Shown: positions 1 to 8,650, counted from the first letter of the stretch. The stretch: 38,395 nucleotides of DNA from Pseudonocardiales bacterium (GCA_003244255.1 QHCD01000074.1:1-38395), one strand, 5' to 3'. Numbers and translations: made by a program. Notes: generated from the letters alone by a model not told the origin.

Positions 1-66
1 ATCGGCGCGCTCGACGACGTCGTGGAGATCGTGTTCGGTGCCGCCGGCACGACGGTGGTGCCGTGA
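1..66 (+). CDS. C-terminal end of an unidentified protein (partial)
   Basis: An open frame enters from the left edge and stops with TGA at 64-66, giving 21 residues that end in TTVVP. The tail is too short to assign. It ends 16 bp before the start of the EEP-family gene on the same strand, so the two may be cotranscribed. Confidence 0.5.
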   Translation: MGALDDVVEIVFGAAGTTVVP

Positions 67-82
67 CGGTGCGGGTGCCGCA

Positions 83-781
83 ATGAGCGAGCCGGCGACG
101 CTGCGGGTGATGACCTACAACGTGCGGTCGCTGCGCGATGACGCAGCGGCCGTGAGCCGGGTCATCCGCGAGGCGCAGCCGCACGTCGTGTGCGTGCAGG
201 AGGCGCCACGGTTCCTGCGGTGGCGCAGCCGCGCGGCGGCGCTGGCCCGCACCAGCGGCCTGCTGGTGATCGCGGGAGGCCGAGGCGCCGCTGGCAACCT
301 GCTGCTGTGCAGCCTCGCGGTCGAGGTCACGCACCGCGCCGAGGTGCTGCTGTCGCACCGTCCGAAGACCCACCCGCGCGGCGTCGTCGTCGCGGTCTGC
401 TCACTGCGAGGGCACCGGTTCGCGCTCGCCGGCACCCACCTTGACCTGGCGGCAGCCGAACGGCGGCTGCATGCCGACGAGCTGCTCGACGCCCTGCCGC
501 GCTCCGGCGTTGGCGCCGACATCCCGGTGATTCTCGCCGGTGACTTCAACGAGCAGCGCGAGGAACCGGCCCGGCGCCGGATCGCCGCGGCGCTCACCGA
601 CACCGCCGATGACACGCCGACGTATCCCGCCAAGAATCCGGTCCGCCGGATCGACAGCATCTACGCCGACCCCAGGCTGCGGTTCGTGCGGTCATGGGTG
701 GTCGGAACGGCCGACGTCATGCTCGCGTCAGACCACCGCCCGGTCGTCGCCGAGATCGACCTGGAGGATCGGACCTCATGA
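83..781 (+). CDS. endonuclease/exonuclease/phosphatase (EEP) family protein
   Basis: The 232-residue product is a metal-dependent phosphodiesterase of the DNase I/exonuclease III-like EEP superfamily. Visible motifs in order are TYNVRS near residue 10, the metal-binding Glu in CVQEAP near 38, a THLDL segment, the catalytic GDFNEQ near 155 and SDHRPV near 217. It has no signal peptide or membrane segment, so it is probably cytoplasmic; the substrate cannot be told. The ATG at 83 is preferred over an in-frame start at 38 because family homology begins at residue 8 and the earlier start would overlap the upstream gene. Its TGA overlaps the ATG of the next gene (ATGA at 778-781). A decayed second copy of its last codons lies at 1531-1583, beyond that next gene, so this 3' end may have been exchanged or rebuilt. 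Confidence 0.85.
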   Translation: MSEPATLRVMTYNVRSLRDDAAAVSRVIREAQPHVVCVQEAPRFLRWRSRAAALARTSGLLVIAGGRGAAGNLLLCSLAVEVTHRAEVLLSHRPKTHPRGVVVAVCSLRGHRFALAGTHLDLAAAERRLHADELLDALPRSGVGADIPVILAGDFNEQREEPARRRIAAALTDTADDTPTYPAKNPVRRIDSIYADPRLRFVRSWVVGTADVMLASDHRPVVAEIDLEDRTS

Positions 782-1416
782 CCAATGACCGGTACACCGA
801 GAAAGAGACGACCACAATTCTGCACCAGCTGTTTCCTGAGGAGGCCGCTGCACCGCTCCTGCCAGGGGTGCGAGATCGGATACAGCGGCGCAAATCGCGT
901 CATCGTCGCCTCGGTCTAAGTTCTGTTGTCGTTGCGGCTATAGCTGCGGTCGCCCTCGTTCCGCAACTTGTGCACGGTTCGCTGGACGAGGCGGCCGTAA
1001 CAACAGCCCCTACGCCTGTCGCGACCCATGGGTCACCCGCACGAGTGCAGGGCTCGTCGCGCTCGCATCCCACGACGCCCAATCAGCAGACACCGGCGGC
1101 CTCATGCGCGGCCGTTCTGGTATTTCAACACCATTCGTATCTGCCCGCCACACTGACGAGTGCATCAACTCACACGCTGATTCCTATCATCCCGGCTAGC
1201 CATATGCACAAAATCGCACTGATCAACGTCCCGCCGTGCAACGATACGAATCTCGGCACCGCATCGGAAACCTCGATTGCCATTGCGCGAATCGACGGTG
1301 TGGACGTGGAGACCGCTTTCGCCGTACTGCAGGCTGGACGCGTTTACGTTCGCCGGGGCGCCATGCTCCCGGCCGAGCTTCAAAACGCACCATGGGTCGA
1401 GCGGGCGGAACCGTAA
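778..1416 (+). CDS. single-pass membrane protein of unknown function
   Basis: I do not recognise a family for this 212-residue protein. It has a charged N-terminal cytoplasmic part of about 44 residues, rich in basic residues just before the membrane (RRKSRHRR). One transmembrane segment follows at about 46-66. Then comes a Ser/Thr/Pro-rich linker and an exported domain with two cysteines that could form a disulfide. This layout resembles membrane-anchored proteins of the anti-sigma type, but no zinc-binding or RskA-like motif is visible. The start overlaps the EEP stop (ATGA), implying translational coupling. The gene is less GC-rich than its neighbours. It sits exactly between the intact EEP 3' end and a diverged copy of that end, which points to acquisition by insertion or recombination. 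Confidence 0.7.
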   Translation: MTNDRYTEKETTTILHQLFPEEAAAPLLPGVRDRIQRRKSRHRRLGLSSVVVAAIAAVALVPQLVHGSLDEAAVTTAPTPVATHGSPARVQGSSRSHPTTPNQQTPAASCAAVLVFQHHSYLPATLTSASTHTLIPIIPASHMHKIALINVPPCNDTNLGTASETSIAIARIDGVDVETAFAVLQAGRVYVRRGAMLPAELQNAPWVERAEP

Positions 1417-1530
1417 CTCGGTGGCTGGGCGCGCGCGGCGGGCCTGACGTTGGCTCGTAGCGAGCGAGGTCAACCGACACCGCCGCTGAGACGCCGAGCT
1501 ACGCCGCCGAGGCACCGGTCCGCGGGATCA

Positions 1531-1583
1531 TCAGACCACCGTCCGGTCGTTGCGGAGATCGACCTCGCAGCGTCGCTGGACTA
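1531..1583 (+). pseudogene. remnant of an EEP-gene 3' end
   Basis: Positions 1531-1565 match 728-762 at 32 of 35 bases. In the EEP frame they encode SDHRPVVAEIDL, continue with AASLD and stop at 1581-1583. The three differences are all third-position synonymous changes, so this end diverged while it was still part of a working gene. No homology is visible upstream of 1531 and no start codon serves it. It is most simply the old 3' end of the EEP gene, displaced when the DNA carrying the 778-1416 gene arrived. Confidence 0.75.
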
Positions 1584-1666
1584 GCGTCGAGATCAACGAC
1601 CACTACGTCGGCTCCGATCGGGTCCAACCGACCAGGCTGATGCATCCCAGAACGGAGGCACGCCCC

Positions 1667-2200
1667 ATGGCTCTGCTACGACGGATTGCCCGGCCACTGA
1701 TGTCGACGACCTACATCTACGGCGGCGTCAACGCCCTGCGCCATGCAGAAGGGCACGCGAAGCAGGCAGACCCGTTCCTGTCCAAGATCTCGGGTCAGCT
1801 GCCGGCCGCACTGCCGAAGGACTCGGTTGCCCTGGTGCGCCTGGACGCCGCCGTCAAGATCGGAGCCGGTGCGGCGCTCGCAACCGGTCGGTTGCCACGG
1901 ATCGCAGCGCTGCTCCTCGCGGGCAGCTTGGTGCCGACCACGTTGGCAGGCCATCCGTTCTGGGAAGTCGATGACGCGCAGGCGAAGTCGATGCAGAAGT
2001 TCCAGTTCGCGAAGAACCTGAGCCTGCTCGGCGGCCTGCTGATCGCAGCCGGCGACACGGCCGGCCGCCCCTCGCTCGGCTGGCGAGCGCGCCGGCTGTC
2101 CCGCGGCGCGTCGAAGCGTGCGCTGCGCGCGGCAGCGTCCGCGTCGGACCGTGCCGGCGACGCTGCCGGCTCGGTGCGCCACGCGCTGCCGGTGGGCTGA
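1667..2200 (+). CDS. DoxX-like integral membrane protein
   Basis: The 177-residue protein resembles actinobacterial DoxX-family membrane proteins. It opens with a basic segment and a membrane stretch with TTYIYGGVNALRH. Conserved features follow: a DAAVKIGAGAALATGRLPR segment, a hydrophobic helix running into an AGHPFWE motif, and FAKNLSLLGGLLIAAGD, typical of the fourth DoxX helix. The C-terminus is Arg/Ala/Ser-rich and probably cytoplasmic. The ATG at 1667 has a clear Shine-Dalgarno GGAGG at 1654-1658. DoxX proteins are linked in some bacteria to redox and thiol stress complexes; the role here is unknown. It stands alone between the EEP remnant and the glutamate dehydrogenase gene. Confidence 0.8.
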   Translation: MALLRRIARPLMSTTYIYGGVNALRHAEGHAKQADPFLSKISGQLPAALPKDSVALVRLDAAVKIGAGAALATGRLPRIAALLLAGSLVPTTLAGHPFWEVDDAQAKSMQKFQFAKNLSLLGGLLIAAGDTAGRPSLGWRARRLSRGASKRALRAAASASDRAGDAAGSVRHALPVG

Positions 2201-2353
2201 TCCGCTAACTGGGCGCCGATCGCGCCGACCGGCTCGCACCGGCGCGGCCCGAAGCGCGCCTGGCCACCTGCCGGGGAGTAGCGTCAGCGCGGATACGAGC
2301 GGGCGACACCAACGGCGATGTGCGTCCGCGCGGCGGACAGCGAGGTCAGCGGC

Positions 2354-5300
2354 ATGGGACAGGTATCGGACTCGCCGGTGCCAGCAGCGTTTCTCGAGCA
2401 GTACTACCGCGACGTCGATCCCGATGATCTTGCCGGCCGCTCACCAGAGGAACTGCGGTCGACCGCCGCGACGCATCGAGCCATGGCCATGGTCCGGACC
2501 CCGGGGCGTGCGCTGGTTGCCGTGGCCGAGCATGCCCGGCCCACAGCGTGCGTGCAGGTCGTCACCGATGACATGCCGTTCCTGGTCGACTCCCTGTCGG
2601 CCGAGCTGACCCGCCAAGGCTTCGGGATCAACCTAGTGGTCCATCCGCAGCTCGTCGTACGGCGCCAGCTCACCGGCGAGCTGCTCGACGTCACGTCCGC
2701 CGTCGACGATCGCATCCCAGCCGGCCGGCAAGCCGATGGCAGTGCCATCGTCGAGTCGTGGATCCACGCGGAGATCGACCCGGTACCGGGGCCCGACCGG
2801 CGCATCGAGCTGCAGGAGGGCCTGCTGCGGGTGCTCGCCGACGTGCGCGAGTCCGTCGAGGACTGGCCAAAGATGTGCCAGGCCGCGCTGATGCTGGCCG
2901 ACGAGCTCGAGCAGTCGCCGCCGCCGAACACGAGCACCGATCCGAAGGAAGCCGCGGCGTTGTTGCGCTGGCTGACCGACGATCACTTCACGTTCCTCGG
3001 CTACCGCGAGTACCAACTGGTCGATGGAGACGACGGCGCCGAGGCCCTGCGCACCCAGCCCGGCACCGGACTCGGCATCCTGCGCTCCGACCGCGCGGGT
3101 TCGGTCAGCTTTGCGACGCTTCCACCGGAGGTGCGCGCGCACGTCCGCGAGCCCCGGGTTCTGATCATCACGAAGGCGAACTCCCGGGCGACGGTGCATC
3201 GCCCGAGCTACCTCGACTACATCGGCGTCAAGGCGTTCGATCACGACGGCCGGGTGATCGGCGAGCGACGGTTCCTCGGGCTGTGGAGCCATTCTGCCTA
3301 CGCTGCAAGCGTTCTGGAGATCCCCGTGGTGCGGCGTACCGTCGCGGAAGTCAAGGCCGCGAGCCGCCTGCGGGCCGACAGCTACTCGGGCAAGGACCTG
3401 CTCGACGTGCTGGAGACCTATCCGCGTGAGGAGCTGTTCCAGATCGACAGCGACCAGTTGCTGCCGATTGCACGGGGCGTCCTGCACCTGCAAGAACGGC
3501 GCCGGGTGCGGCTGTTCACCCGGGTCGACCTCTACGGCCGGTTCGTCTCCTGCCTGGTCTACCTGCCGCGCGACCGTTACACCACGCGGGTGCGGGAGCG
3601 GATGCAACAGCTGCTGCTCGAGGTTTACTCCGGTGTCAGCATCGACTACACGGCGCGGGTCAGCGATTCGGCGCTCGCGAGGGTGCTGTTCGTCGTTCGC
3701 GTCCCGACGGGCTCGACGGTCCCGAGCGTCGACCTGGCGGATCTGCAGACGCGGCTGGTGGCCGTCACCCGGTCGTTCGACGACGACGTCGCCGACGCCG
3801 TCACCGCGAAGTTCGGTACGGCCGCGCAGCCGATCATCGCCCGATACGCGGGGGCGTTTCCCGAGTCCTACAAGGAAGCCTTCACGCCGGAGGACGCGCT
3901 GCACGACATCTGCCGGCTCGAGTCGCTGCGCGGACCTGAGGACCTCGCGATGCATCTCTTCCAACCACCGGGCGCCGAGAGCGGCGAGCGACGGTTCAAG
4001 GTCTGCCACGTCGGCGCACCGATGTCGTTGTCGCTGTCGTCGGTGCTGCCGTTGCTGCAGCGGATGGGTGTCGACGTCGTCGACGAACGACCGTTCCAGA
4101 TCGACCGGGTGGGCGCGGAGCGAGCCTGGATCTACGACTTCGGTCTGGTCGGCGAGACGACGCAGGACGTCGCGTACTCGCGGATCGCGATGCTCTTCCA
4201 GGACGCGTTCGCGACGATGTGGCGGGGCGACGCCGAGAGTGACGGCTTCAACGCGCTCGTGCTGCGCGCCGGGCTGTCCTGGCGTCAGGCGATGGTGCTG
4301 CGGACCTACTGCAGGTACCTGCGGCAGCTGCAGACGACCTTCAGCCAGGACTACATCGCCCGCACGGTCACGTCGAACCCACGCATCGCCGTGCTGCTCG
4401 TCCGGCTGTTCGAATCGCGATTCGAGCTCGGTGTGGCCGATCGCGAGGAGCGGTGCGCGCGGCTGACCGAGCAGATCACCGAGGCGCTCGACGCCCTGGT
4501 CAGTCTCGACGAGGACCGCATCCTGCGCAGCTACCTCGCGCTGGTGAACGCGACCCTGCGCACCAACTACTACCAGGCCGACGAATCCGGTCGCCCGAAG
4601 TCCTACCTGTCGATCAAGCTGGCGCCGCAGCAGATCGCGGACATGCCCGCGCCGCGACCGACCTTCGAAGTCTTCGTCTACTCACCGCGCACCGAGGCCG
4701 TGCACCTGCGGTTCGGCCCGATCGCCCGTGGCGGGCTGCGCTGGTCGGATCGGCTGGAGGACTTTCGCACCGAGGTGCTCGGCCTGGTCAAGGCACAGAC
4801 GGTGAAGAACGTCGTCATCGTGCCGGTCGGCGCGAAGGGCGGCTTCGTCGTCAAGCGCCCGCCGGCGCAGCGGGCAGACCTCGCCGCCGAGGTGCTGGCC
4901 TGCTACCGGCAGTTCAACTGCGGGATGCTCGACATCACCGACAACCTAGTGGACGGGAAGGTGGTGCCGCCACCGAACGTGGTCCGCCACGACGGCGACG
5001 ATCCTTACCTCGTCGTCGCGGCCGACAAGGGCACCGCGACCTTCTCCGACGTCGCGAACGGCATCGCGAAGGAGTACCAGTTCTGGCTGGGTGACGCCTA
5101 CGCATCGGGCGGGTCGGTCGGCTATGACCACAAGGCAATGGGCATCACCGCCCGCGGCGCCTGGGAGTCGGTGAAGCACCATTTCCGGACGCTCGGCATC
5201 GACTGCCAGCACGAGGACTTCACCTGTGTCGGCATCGGCGACATGTCCGGCGACGTCTTCGGCAACGGAATGCTGCTCTCCCGTCACATCAGGCTGATCG

Positions 5301-7156
5301 CCGCGTTCGACCATCGGCACGTCTTCATCGACCCGGACCCCGACCCCGCCGTGAGCTTCGTCGAACGGCAGCGGCTGTTCGAGCTTCCGGCGAGTTCCTG
5401 GGCCGACTACGACGCGGCGCTGATCTCGCCAGGCGGCGGCGTCTATCCGCGCTCGGCGAAGTCGGTGGCCATCACGCCGCAGATGCGCGCCGCTTTCGGC
5501 CTCGAGGACGACGTCACCCGGCTTGCCCCGACCGAGCTGATCCGCGCGGTCCTGCGCGCGCCGGTGCAACTGCTGTGGAATGGCGGCATCGGTACCTACG
5601 TGCGCGCGAGCACCGAGACCGACCTCGACGTCGGGGACAAGTCGAACGACACCGTGCGCGTGAGCGCCGCACAGTTGCGATGCAAGGTCGTCGGTGAGGG
5701 CGGGAACGTCGGACTCACCCAGCTCGGCAGGGTCGAGTTTGCCCTGGCCGGCGGGCTGATCAACACCGATGCGATCGACAACTCCGCCGGCGTCGACACC
5801 TCCGATCACGAGGTGAACATCAAGGTGCTGCTTGACCGCAGCGTGCGCGACGGCGAGCTCGCCGAGACCGAGCGCAACGAGTTGCTCGCCGCCATGACCG
5901 ACGAGGTGGCCGCGCTGGTCCTGCGCGACAACTACGAACAGAACGTCGCTCTCGCCGCGGCGTCCGCGCAGGCCGATTCGATGCTGCACGTGCACCGGCG
6001 CTACATCGGCGTCCTGGAGGCCGACGGCGTGCTCGACCGCGGATTGGAGAAGCTGCCCGATGACGCCGTGCTCGCCGAGCGGCATGCGGCCGGCCTAGGG
6101 CTCACCGTTCCGGAGTTCGCCGTGCTGCTCGCCTACAGCAAGATCGTGCTGACCCGGCAGCTGCTCGACAGCCCGCTGCCCGAAGAGCCGTACCTGCGCG
6201 ACGAGCTGCACGGTTACTTCCCGCAGCAGCTGCGTGACCGGTTCGCAGCCGGAATCGACGAACACCCGCTGCGACGGGAGTTGGTGGTTACCCGGCTGGT
6301 GAACCAGGTCGTGAACTTCAGCGGGATGACGTTCGCGTTCCGGGTGTCGGAGGAGACCGCGGCCAGCGCGCCGGAGACGTTCTCGGCGTTCATGGTCGTG
6401 CGCGAGCTCTTCGGCGTCACCGCGCTCTGGGCCGAGGTGGAGAAGCTCGAGAACGTCGTCGACGCCGCGTCGCTGACCGGTGTGCTGCTGGAGATCCGCA
6501 AGCTGACCGAGCGGGCGACCCGCTGGGTGCTGCACAACCGTTCGGTGCCGATCGACGTGTCCGCACTGATCGCGGAATTCGAATCCGGCGTCGACGCCAT
6601 CCTGCCGATCCTGCCCGAGCTGCTCAGCGGATCGGACCTAGCCGGGTTCGACGCCCGGCGCGAGGAGATGATCTCCCATGGCGTTCCGGCGGGCCTGGCC
6701 AGCCGGGTGGCCAACGCGGTGCCTGCGTTCTCGGTGCTCGACATGGTCGAGATCGTCGCGCGCAGCGGAGCTGCGCCGCCGGACATCGCCGCGATGTACT
6801 TCTACCTCGGCGAGCGCCTCGGGATCGCGTCGCTGCGCGATCGGGTGACCCAGCTGCCACGCGATGACAGGTGGCACACCATGGCCCGCAACGCGCTGCG
6901 CGACGACGTCTACGCATCCCACGCCGCGCTATGCGAACAGGTGCTCGCCTGCGGTGGGCGGGGCGCGACGCCCGAGCAGCGGTTCGACGAGTGGGCCGAG
7001 CGCAACCACAGCGCGAGCGCTCGCGCTCGTCTGACGCTGACCGAGATCGCAAACGTCGACGGCGCCGACCTCGGCACCCTCTCGATCGCGGTGCGGACGC
7101 TGCGGACGCTCGCGGCCGCCGGCTCGCGAATCGTCGACCGCGCCGCGACGGCCTGA
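2354..7156 (+). CDS. gdh: NAD-dependent glutamate dehydrogenase, large (180 kDa) type
   Basis: This enzyme oxidatively deaminates L-glutamate to 2-oxoglutarate and ammonium with NAD+, a catabolic cytoplasmic reaction. Its 1,600 residues match the L-180 class known from Streptomyces clavuligerus and M. tuberculosis Rv2476c. The N-terminal third contains ACT-like regulatory regions (MPFLVDSLSAEL near 70). The catalytic core is central: FGPIARGGLRWSDR near 790, the Lys-containing GAKGGFVVKR near 825, GSVGYDHKAMGITARGAW near 920 and the dinucleotide-binding VGIGDMSGDVFGNGML near 960. A long helical C-terminal domain follows. I place the start at ATG 2354, which has a GAGG at 2342-2345 eight bases upstream; an in-frame ATG at 2318 would add 12 residues with no family match. 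The gene appears monocistronic and intact. Confidence 0.97.
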   Translation: MGQVSDSPVPAAFLEQYYRDVDPDDLAGRSPEELRSTAATHRAMAMVRTPGRALVAVAEHARPTACVQVVTDDMPFLVDSLSAELTRQGFGINLVVHPQLVVRRQLTGELLDVTSAVDDRIPAGRQADGSAIVESWIHAEIDPVPGPDRRIELQEGLLRVLADVRESVEDWPKMCQAALMLADELEQSPPPNTSTDPKEAAALLRWLTDDHFTFLGYREYQLVDGDDGAEALRTQPGTGLGILRSDRAGSVSFATLPPEVRAHVREPRVLIITKANSRATVHRPSYLDYIGVKAFDHDGRVIGERRFLGLWSHSAYAASVLEIPVVRRTVAEVKAASRLRADSYSGKDLLDVLETYPREELFQIDSDQLLPIARGVLHLQERRRVRLFTRVDLYGRFVSCLVYLPRDRYTTRVRERMQQLLLEVYSGVSIDYTARVSDSALARVLFVVRVPTGSTVPSVDLADLQTRLVAVTRSFDDDVADAVTAKFGTAAQPIIARYAGAFPESYKEAFTPEDALHDICRLESLRGPEDLAMHLFQPPGAESGERRFKVCHVGAPMSLSLSSVLPLLQRMGVDVVDERPFQIDRVGAERAWIYDFGLVGETTQDVAYSRIAMLFQDAFATMWRGDAESDGFNALVLRAGLSWRQAMVLRTYCRYLRQLQTTFSQDYIARTVTSNPRIAVLLVRLFESRFELGVADREERCARLTEQITEALDALVSLDEDRILRSYLALVNATLRTNYYQADESGRPKSYLSIKLAPQQIADMPAPRPTFEVFVYSPRTEAVHLRFGPIARGGLRWSDRLEDFRTEVLGLVKAQTVKNVVIVPVGAKGGFVVKRPPAQRADLAAEVLACYRQFNCGMLDITDNLVDGKVVPPPNVVRHDGDDPYLVVAADKGTATFSDVANGIAKEYQFWLGDAYASGGSVGYDHKAMGITARGAWESVKHHFRTLGIDCQHEDFTCVGIGDMSGDVFGNGMLLSRHIRLIAAFDHRHVFIDPDPDPAVSFVERQRLFELPASSWADYDAALISPGGGVYPRSAKSVAITPQMRAAFGLEDDVTRLAPTELIRAVLRAPVQLLWNGGIGTYVRASTETDLDVGDKSNDTVRVSAAQLRCKVVGEGGNVGLTQLGRVEFALAGGLINTDAIDNSAGVDTSDHEVNIKVLLDRSVRDGELAETERNELLAAMTDEVAALVLRDNYEQNVALAAASAQADSMLHVHRRYIGVLEADGVLDRGLEKLPDDAVLAERHAAGLGLTVPEFAVLLAYSKIVLTRQLLDSPLPEEPYLRDELHGYFPQQLRDRFAAGIDEHPLRRELVVTRLVNQVVNFSGMTFAFRVSEETAASAPETFSAFMVVRELFGVTALWAEVEKLENVVDAASLTGVLLEIRKLTERATRWVLHNRSVPIDVSALIAEFESGVDAILPILPELLSGSDLAGFDARREEMISHGVPAGLASRVANAVPAFSVLDMVEIVARSGAAPPDIAAMYFYLGERLGIASLRDRVTQLPRDDRWHTMARNALRDDVYASHAALCEQVLACGGRGATPEQRFDEWAERNHSASARARLTLTEIANVDGADLGTLSIAVRTLRTLAAAGSRIVDRAATA

Positions 7157-7509
7157 CCGCCGCCATGCCCGGTCACCGCGCGCGACAGCTTCAGTGCCCC
7201 GTCACCCACACCCCGCGGCGCAACCGGCTCATCGATCCGAAGACCACGAGGTCTTGACGCACGGAGCCAGATGGTGTAATCAGGGCTGACCTAGTCGGGG
7301 GTCGTCGGGGAATGGGCAAACGCGATGCGGGCAACAACTCGCAACGAGAGGCAGCGCGGCCCGCCCGCTCGCGCCCAGAGCGTCGACGGCGCCAACGCCC
7401 CGTCCGGCGCGACATGACCTCGGTGGCTGCGGACAGCGCGCGAACGCTGCCCGCAGCCCAAACCGCCCACCAGGCCACTCCATCAGCAGGAACAGGCAGG
7501 CGATTCACT
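7157..7509 (+). other. 353-bp intergenic region upstream of the RNase gene
   Basis: No convincing gene lies here. It contains an inverted repeat and promoter at 7240-7282. Downstream is about 220 bp of possible leader, open in the RNase frame from ATG 7312 but with an unstructured Arg/Ala-rich composition and no family match. I read it as untranslated leader because the signal peptide begins at 7510. Confidence 0.5.
7240..7282 (+). promoter_or_regulatory. candidate promoter with overlapping palindromic operator
   Basis: TTGACG at 7254-7259 is followed after 17 bases by TAATCA at 7277-7282 (or after 15 bases by TGTAAT at 7275-7280), a fair sigma-70-type promoter for the RNase gene. A perfect 6-bp inverted repeat, AAGACC-ACGA-GGTCTT at 7240-7255, runs into the -35 box, where a repressor would block polymerase. 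Its binding protein is unknown. Confidence 0.45.
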
Positions 7510-7986
7510 ATGAGTATCTCATATCGTGTTCGGCACGCACTACTCGCATGCGCCGTTGTACTTGGCGTCCTCACGTTCGTCTCGGCTCCCGCGACCGCGA
7601 CGCCGGGTCCGCGGCCCAACTCGATTCCCGGCTGCAACGGGAACTACCCATCCAACTACGCCCAATTCTGGCACAACTTCCCTTGGCCCGTGACCGGTAC
7701 TACGAACCAGGAGTATCGGGTCAAGAGCCCGAACGGCACGCGGTGGGTGTGGATCTGGGGCGGTAGGACCTACCAGAACGTGACCGACCCGAAACTGCCA
7801 CCCGGGACCTGGAACGAGTACGACACGCAGTTCCTATCAAGTCCGGGCCTGAATCGCGGTCCGGGCCGATTCGTCCGCGACCGAAACAACCACCGGCTAT
7901 ACTACACCTTCAACCACTATCAAGCCGGTGGCTGGTGCTACGTCGGCACTCAGTACGGCGCGGCCCCAGCGCGGTCTGTGGCCTGA
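7510..7986 (+). CDS. secreted guanyl-specific ribonuclease (RNase Sa/barnase superfamily)
   Basis: The 158-residue precursor has a classic signal peptide (basic n-region, hydrophobic residues about 10-24, cleavage near APATA at 26-30). The mature domain aligns with Streptomyces RNase Sa in TYQN (88-90; Sa FQN), WNEY (101-104; Sa YHEY), SPG..RGPGR (111-120; Sa TPG...RGTRR) and YYTFNHY (131-137; Sa YYTGDHY). The catalytic set is complete: Glu103, Arg116, Arg120 and His136 match Sa Glu54, Arg65, Arg69 and His85. Cys42 and Cys143 fit the N- to C-terminal disulfide of the family. It should cleave RNA after guanosine outside the cell or inside a competitor. The ATG at 7510 is chosen because the signal peptide begins there. 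A DUF2716 gene follows by 24 bp; no barstar gene is visible nearby. Confidence 0.82.
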   Translation: MSISYRVRHALLACAVVLGVLTFVSAPATATPGPRPNSIPGCNGNYPSNYAQFWHNFPWPVTGTTNQEYRVKSPNGTRWVWIWGGRTYQNVTDPKLPPGTWNEYDTQFLSSPGLNRGPGRFVRDRNNHRLYYTFNHYQAGGWCYVGTQYGAAPARSVA

Positions 7987-8010
7987 ATCCGAGGCAGCGA
8001 GGACGGTTCG

Positions 8011-8529
8011 ATGGTCAACGAGGGTGCGGCGTCGGGATGGATCGCCCAGCCAGAGCAGGTGCAGCTTGAGTATCACCGGCTGTTCGCGGCTCGGTTTGCG
8101 TTTCATCCCGACGTCGAGCCCTCAGGGTGGCCCTCGATCGAGGAGCCCGTGCCGTCGATGACTCTGGATCTGTCATCTGTGGCTACTCACCACGGTATGA
8201 CGATGCCAGCTGCGGACGACGCAATCCTGCAGCTGCTGGTTGACGCCTTTCCGGCAAACGTTCGGCTGGTAGCGATCGACTACAACCACGTTGCATCGTG
8301 GCTGTGGCCCCACAGGTTCGCAGCGTCCGAACGGGGATGGCCCGACTCGTGGTACGTTCATCCGTACCCAAACGGGGACTACACCATTTTCCTCACCGAA
8401 GACATGACCAGCGGAACGTTCGGTCATCCGTGGGAACGAACGCTCTGCATCGTCGGGTCCGCCCTGATCGAAGCGGCCCGACCGCTGATTGCGCAATGGG
8501 CCGTGATCCGTCGCCGACCGTTGCCGTAG
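8011..8529 (+). CDS. DUF2716 family protein, candidate immunity protein
   Basis: This 172-residue cytoplasmic protein matches the DUF2716 family. Diagnostic segments are EEPVPSMTLDLS near 44-55, AIDYNH near 84-89 and the C-terminal signature YPNGDYTIFLTEDM followed by GTFGHPWERTLCIVG near 112-145. It has no signal peptide or membrane helix and is acidic overall, while the upstream RNase is basic. The start ATG at 8011 is preceded by a GAGG about eight bases away, and the gene lies 24 bp behind the RNase on the same strand, so one transcript is likely. The family has no function known to me. The pairing with a catalytically complete secreted RNase suggests it protects the producer, as barstar does for barnase; that role is inference. 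Confidence 0.8.
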   Translation: MVNEGAASGWIAQPEQVQLEYHRLFAARFAFHPDVEPSGWPSIEEPVPSMTLDLSSVATHHGMTMPAADDAILQLLVDAFPANVRLVAIDYNHVASWLWPHRFAASERGWPDSWYVHPYPNGDYTIFLTEDMTSGTFGHPWERTLCIVGSALIEAARPLIAQWAVIRRRPLP

Positions 8530-8531
8530 CC

Positions 8532-8650
8532 GCTCAGACGACGGCGCCATCGTCGTCTGCGTCGTCGTCGGACGGTCGGCGCGGAACGCCACCCCAACAG
8601 GCAAACTCCGGTCACGATGATGCCGAGGATGAAGCCGGTGCGGGTGTCGA
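8532..8650 (-). pseudogene. decayed duplicate of the 3' end of the 12406-13254 membrane-protein gene
   Basis: The stretch is clearly homologous, with scattered substitutions, to 12404-12530, the 3' end of the intact gene, in the same orientation. On the minus strand it still reads DTRTGFILGI and TGVCLLGWR, compared with DTRTGFILGV and TGVGLLVWR in the intact gene. Small deletions, including one of 6 bases and single-base losses, have destroyed the frame and the acidic tail. It marks the far side of the segment that now separates it from the intact gene. Confidence 0.8.

Noticed and set aside
2633..4009. Long open frame (458 codons) on the minus strand inside the glutamate dehydrogenase gene
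   Set aside because: It is antisense to a clearly conserved gene, shows no domain, and arises from high-GC codon bias.
7312..7509. N-terminal extension of the RNase gene from ATG 7312
   Set aside because: It would bury the signal peptide behind 66 Arg/Ala-rich residues; the signal peptide at 7510 decides the start.
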